Positions 61,544 through 64,000 of a stretch of 64,000 nt of DNA are shown one piece after another. Source of the DNA: Sporomusa sphaeroides DSM 2875. GTDB lineage: Bacteria > Bacillota > Negativicutes > Sporomusales > Sporomusaceae. Numbering within the stretch: position 1 is the first letter of the stretch; every line of letters starts with the position of its first letter. The notes beneath the pieces are model-generated. The model saw only the letters and a list, made by a program, of their open reading frames with translations, had not been told where the DNA came from and made no database searches. A program made the position numbers and the translations under genes. The stretch is taken from the NCBI RefSeq assembly GCF_001941975.2, contig NZ_CP146991.1, positions 2,342,524 to 2,406,523 on the forward strand, written 5' to 3'.

Positions 61544-61695
61544 AGCTGATTTTACTGCAAAAGTCAAGTGAGCTGAAAGTCTTTACTCTATAATAGAATA
61601 GAGCTAGCTCGCTAACAAGAAACTAATTGTAAGAAACGAATGGGCAAGTTTTCATACAAACTGTCAGAAACAAGGGGACGGCTTTGCGGCAATAG

Positions 61696-62670
61696 CTAAC
61701 GATAATTGACTTCCTGATTTACGCAAGTTACCAGCGGCTTGCCGGCTAATCCCAGCAGTAAATTTTCCGCTGCCAGCATTGCCATCTTATTGCGGGTTTC
61801 GGTTGTTGCGCTGCCAATATGCGGTACTACAAGAATATTTGATAGTGTTAAGAGCGGATGATCTGCCGGTAACGGTTCGGGATCGGTAACATCCAAGGCG
61901 GCATAGGCAATTTGCTTTTCAGCAAGTGCCTTATATAAAGCCTGCGTATCCACCACCGCACCCCTGGCAGCATTTATGAAATAGGCCGTTGGCTTCATTT
62001 TTGCAAATTCTTTTTCGCCAAACATCCCCCTGCTCTCGGCGGTAAGCGGTGTCAGCACAACAATAAAATCAGCTTCGGCCAACAGTTCATCAAACAGGCG
62101 ATATTCAGCCTTAAGTGCGTCTTGGTCCGGACGTGGCTTGCGGTTACTGTAGATTACTTTCATCCCGCTGGCTTGAGCCCGTCTGGCAACAGCCGAGCCA
62201 ATTGCCCCCATCCCCACAATGCCAAGTGTTTTTCCATATAAATCTACGCCAAAAGGCATAAGCACGCCAGGCTGCCACTTGCCGGCCCGTACCCAGTCCC
62301 AGCCCTCGTGAATGCGCCGGGCGGCAGTTAGCAGCAGTCCAAATGCAAGTTCGGCCGTTGTCTCCACCAGAACACCGGGGGTATTGCCAAACGGAATTTT
62401 ACGGTTAGTGCAAGCTGGAATGTCCACACTATCGTAGCCTACTGCCGGTTGGGCAATTACCTTTAACCGGGGCGCAACTGCCAGTAATTCCTCATTGACA
62501 GGAATATTTGTCGAAACAAACAGCCCCTCGGCCTCACGCAGCCATTCGCTTAAATCCGCTACTCGCGGTCTTGCGGTCTGCTCCCATTGATAGATCTCGC
62601 AATGCTCCTTCAACATCGCCAAACCTGCCGGCATAATTCGTCCGGTAACTACAACTTTATATTTGCCCAT
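61696..62670 (-). CDS. D-isomer 2-hydroxyacid dehydrogenase (glyoxylate/hydroxypyruvate reductase-like)
   Basis: Reduces 2-oxo acids such as glyoxylate or hydroxypyruvate with NAD(P)H, or works in reverse. The 324-residue protein has the Rossmann motif GIVGMGAIGSAVARRAQ, the catalytic Arg in INAARGAVVDTQAL, Glu in the VTDPEPLP region and His in PHIGSATTETRNKM. It fits GyaR/GhrB-like enzymes; the substrate cannot be settled. Start at ATG 62670 behind GGTGGTGA; a frame extending further upstream to 62823 has no supporting site. Single gene. Confidence 0.9.
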   Translation of the reverse strand: MGKYKVVVTGRIMPAGLAMLKEHCEIYQWEQTARPRVADLSEWLREAEGLFVSTNIPVNEELLAVAPRLKVIAQPAVGYDSVDIPACTNRKIPFGNTPGVLVETTAELAFGLLLTAARRIHEGWDWVRAGKWQPGVLMPFGVDLYGKTLGIVGMGAIGSAVARRAQASGMKVIYSNRKPRPDQDALKAEYRLFDELLAEADFIVVLTPLTAESRGMFGEKEFAKMKPTAYFINAARGAVVDTQALYKALAEKQIAYAALDVTDPEPLPADHPLLTLSNILVVPHIGSATTETRNKMAMLAAENLLLGLAGKPLVTCVNQEVNYR

Positions 62671-62810
62671 ATAATTCACCACCATAAGTAATCTCTGGCA
62701 GTCTGCCAGGTCTAAAGCCATAAGGTGGATTTGGGCTTGGCAGACTACTAATATGTATATTCCGCCTGCTCCCGGTAAAATCCTGCCGTTTCTTATTATC
62801 TTAGCCGTGT

Positions 62811-62906
62811 ATAAAGAAAACACGGCTTGTGCCGAGCCTGTGGCGAAAGCGGAAGCCGCTGTTGCCCTCAGCCTGCTCTTAAGAAAGTTATACTTTCTGT
62901 TGGTAG
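62811..62906 (+). repeat. Dispersed structured repeat R1, copy E
   Basis: A full-length copy. The pair CTTATCCT/AGGATAAG of copy C is here AGCCT/TGGT-like, and the AGAAAGT-TAT-ACTTTCT hairpin is intact. The right end abuts the terminator at 62907. It lies between the hydroxyacid dehydrogenase gene and the UPF0180 gene. Confidence 0.9.
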
Positions 62907-62944
62907 AACAAAGGCCCCTTCACACCGGCGAAGGGGCCTTTGTT
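62907..62944 (-). terminator. Terminator of the UPF0180 gene
   Basis: Perfect 15-bp stem AACAAAGGCCCCTTC with its complement and 8-base loop, 7 bp past the stop codon. Confidence 0.88.
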
Positions 62945-62950
62945 GACAAC

Positions 62951-63184
62951 TTACTGAAGTGATTCTATACGGGCAACTACTTGCTCTGGCGTCATGCCGT
63001 CAGCATTAATAACCGGAGCTTTGGTAACCGTATGCTGAATATCCATTAGATTACTATCCATACCTGTTACTATACAAGCCATTACATTTTCCTTGCTTTC
63101 AGGGCTTACTACGGTAAAGCCCCTTTGTGTCAACACTTGTTTAATTGCTGACAGGTTATCCTCCACCGCAACTTTTCTTGTCAT
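62951..63184 (-). CDS. UPF0180 family protein (YkuS-like)
   Basis: A 77-residue cytoplasmic protein beginning MTRKVAVEDNLSAIKQVLTQRGFTVVSP and containing CIVTGMDSNLMDIQHT, the hallmarks of the small YkuS/UPF0180 family of spore-forming Bacillota. Function unknown. ATG 63184 has the strong site GAAGGAGGTG. Single gene with its own terminator; the preceding gap of 117 bp to pheA holds nothing that I can identify. Confidence 0.85.
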   Translation of the reverse strand: MTRKVAVEDNLSAIKQVLTQRGFTVVSPESKENVMACIVTGMDSNLMDIQHTVTKAPVINADGMTPEQVVARIESLQ

Positions 63185-63301
63185 AATAACACCTCCTTCG
63201 GAGTTATTATGACCTGCAAAGCACATAAGCATTACTTAACAGCATACTTTTAACAGCAGCTTTTATTGTGAAAGATCTTTTATAGGAGTCCATAGATATT
63301 G

Positions 63302-64000
63302 CTATTTGCCGGTATGATAGACCGGGTAAGAGCCCAGATTCTTATACCACAAACATTTTTCTTCAATGGCCTTAACAGCGCCGGCAATATTACTTTCCGC
63401 CGTACTGCCTTCCATGTCAAGAAAAAATATATACAATCCCAGTCCGGTACGAGCAGGGCGAGATTCTATCCTGGTTAAATTGACTTCTCTTGCTGCAAAT
63501 TCTTGCAATATATTGTACAAGCTGCCTGGACGCAGCCCATTGATCTGACATACCAGTGAGGTTTTGCAGTTGCCCTGTACCTGGCGTACCGGTTGCCTTT
63601 CCAGACTAATAAACCGGGTTGAATTAGCGATATTATCCTGAATATCGCCTGCCAATATTTTCAATCCATATATTTCGGCTGCCTTTGCACTGCCGACAGC
63701 CGCATACCGGCCATCACCGGCAGCAACAATTCTGGCCGCCTCGGCTGTGCTATCAACCGGTTGGAGTTTAGCCTGCGGATACAGCTTCCCTAAGGTTTTA
63801 CGGCATTGAGCCAACGCTTGCGGATGAGAAACAATTACAGCAATGTTTTTGTTGCCGTCTTTTTTGGTCAGCAAGCTATGTCTGACAGGCAAGACCACTT
63901 CTTTGGTAATATATAAATCAACATCATGGGCAAGGGTATCCAGGGTAATATTGACCGACCCCTCCAGGGAATTTTCCACCGGTACAATACTCTCATCCAC
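63302..64000 (-). CDS. pheA: Prephenate dehydratase, C-terminal part; 5' end outside window
   Basis: Converts prephenate to phenylpyruvate, the committed step of phenylalanine synthesis. About 232 residues are visible: the end of the catalytic domain with SIVPVENSLEGSV and the terminal ACT domain (about 150-225) with the GRPGSLYNIL-like loop LRPGSLYNILQEF and the phenylalanine-binding ESRP motif (TRIESRPARTGLG), so feedback inhibition by Phe is expected. The reading frame is open at 64000, where the codon GTG is internal, not the start. The N-terminal part with the catalytic TRF motif region lies outside. Confidence 0.94.
   Translation of the reverse strand: MDESIVPVENSLEGSVNITLDTLAHDVDLYITKEVVLPVRHSLLTKKDGNKNIAVIVSHPQALAQCRKTLGKLYPQAKLQPVDSTAEAARIVAAGDGRYAAVGSAKAAEIYGLKILAGDIQDNIANSTRFISLERQPVRQVQGNCKTSLVCQINGLRPGSLYNILQEFAAREVNLTRIESRPARTGLGLYIFFLDMEGSTAESNIAGAVKAIEEKCLWYKNLGSYPVYHTGK

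Noticed and set aside
63185-63301. T-box or other leader near pheA
   Set aside because: The visible gap is downstream of pheA; its leader is outside the window.

Overview
The window looks like chromosome from an endospore-forming member of the Bacillota (Firmicutes). Evidence seen in the sequence: a complete gerA-gerB-gerC spore-germination receptor operon, two tiny spore-type proteins (a CRPY-repeat Cys-rich protein and a Gly-rich/hydrophobic YjcZ-like peptide), a pyrimidine operon in the usual Bacillota order with PyrR-type attenuators, a CIRCE (HrcA) operator and a yybP-ykoY manganese riboswitch. The gene complement reminds me of the Sporomusa/Pelosinus group (Negativicutes, spore formers with an outer membrane), but that placement is inference. 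No phage, transposase, CRISPR array or rRNA gene was seen.

Layout. 1-6.1 kb: housekeeping and accessory metabolism (ndk, gamma-carbonic anhydrase, FAA hydrolase, HtpX protease, SRPBCC protein, class III aminotransferase, rmuC). 6.2-10.9 kb: germination receptor operon with a fourth small two-helix gene. 11-14.5 kb: TerC-family transporter behind a manganese riboswitch, htpG behind CIRCE, and a Cys-rich small protein. 14.5-19.5 kb: two tRNA clusters (Asp-Phe-Gly-Cys-Leu and Asp-Gly-Trp, in transcription order) flanking a CheY-type operon and a SsuABC/TauABC-like ABC transporter. 19.6-29.5 kb: the pyrBC-carAB-pyrKDFE operon with a strong promoter and two tandem PyrR-type attenuators. 29.5-30.1 kb: three tRNA-Leu genes separated by a structured repeat. 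30.2-36.7 kb: oligopeptide-binding lipoprotein, then polA-mutM-coaE-lytic transglycosylase. 37-44.3 kb: L,D-transpeptidase, PAS histidine kinase, MerR/coiled-coil protein, YjcZ-like peptide, tRNA-Leu(CAA), YgjP-like metalloprotease and membrane proteins. 44.5-50.3 kb: MoxR/VWA pair with small partners, DMT exporter and acyltransferase. 50.4-57.5 kb: pyruvate kinase with a helical-repeat partner, and a symporter-DUF3311-M20 peptidase operon. 57.9-64 kb: an unusually GC-rich ammonium transporter, a chemoreceptor, a 2-hydroxyacid dehydrogenase, a UPF0180 protein and the end of pheA.

How the parts work together. The pyr genes make UMP from bicarbonate, glutamine and aspartate, and the leader RNA would stop transcription when UMP/UTP-bound PyrR is present; pyrR itself is outside the window. 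The ger genes would form one nutrient receptor of the spore inner membrane. polA, mutM and rmuC are DNA repair and recombination functions.

The most unusual signals are non-coding. (1) A roughly 90-100 bp structured repeat occurs in five near-full copies plus a fragment, always in the same orientation; three copies directly abut a terminator hairpin. (2) A second structured repeat, present only between tRNA genes here, shows compensatory base changes in two hairpins. (3) The PyrR attenuator unit is duplicated. Among proteins, the CheY-linked 222-residue protein is a clear tandem duplication of an unrecognised domain of about 100 residues.
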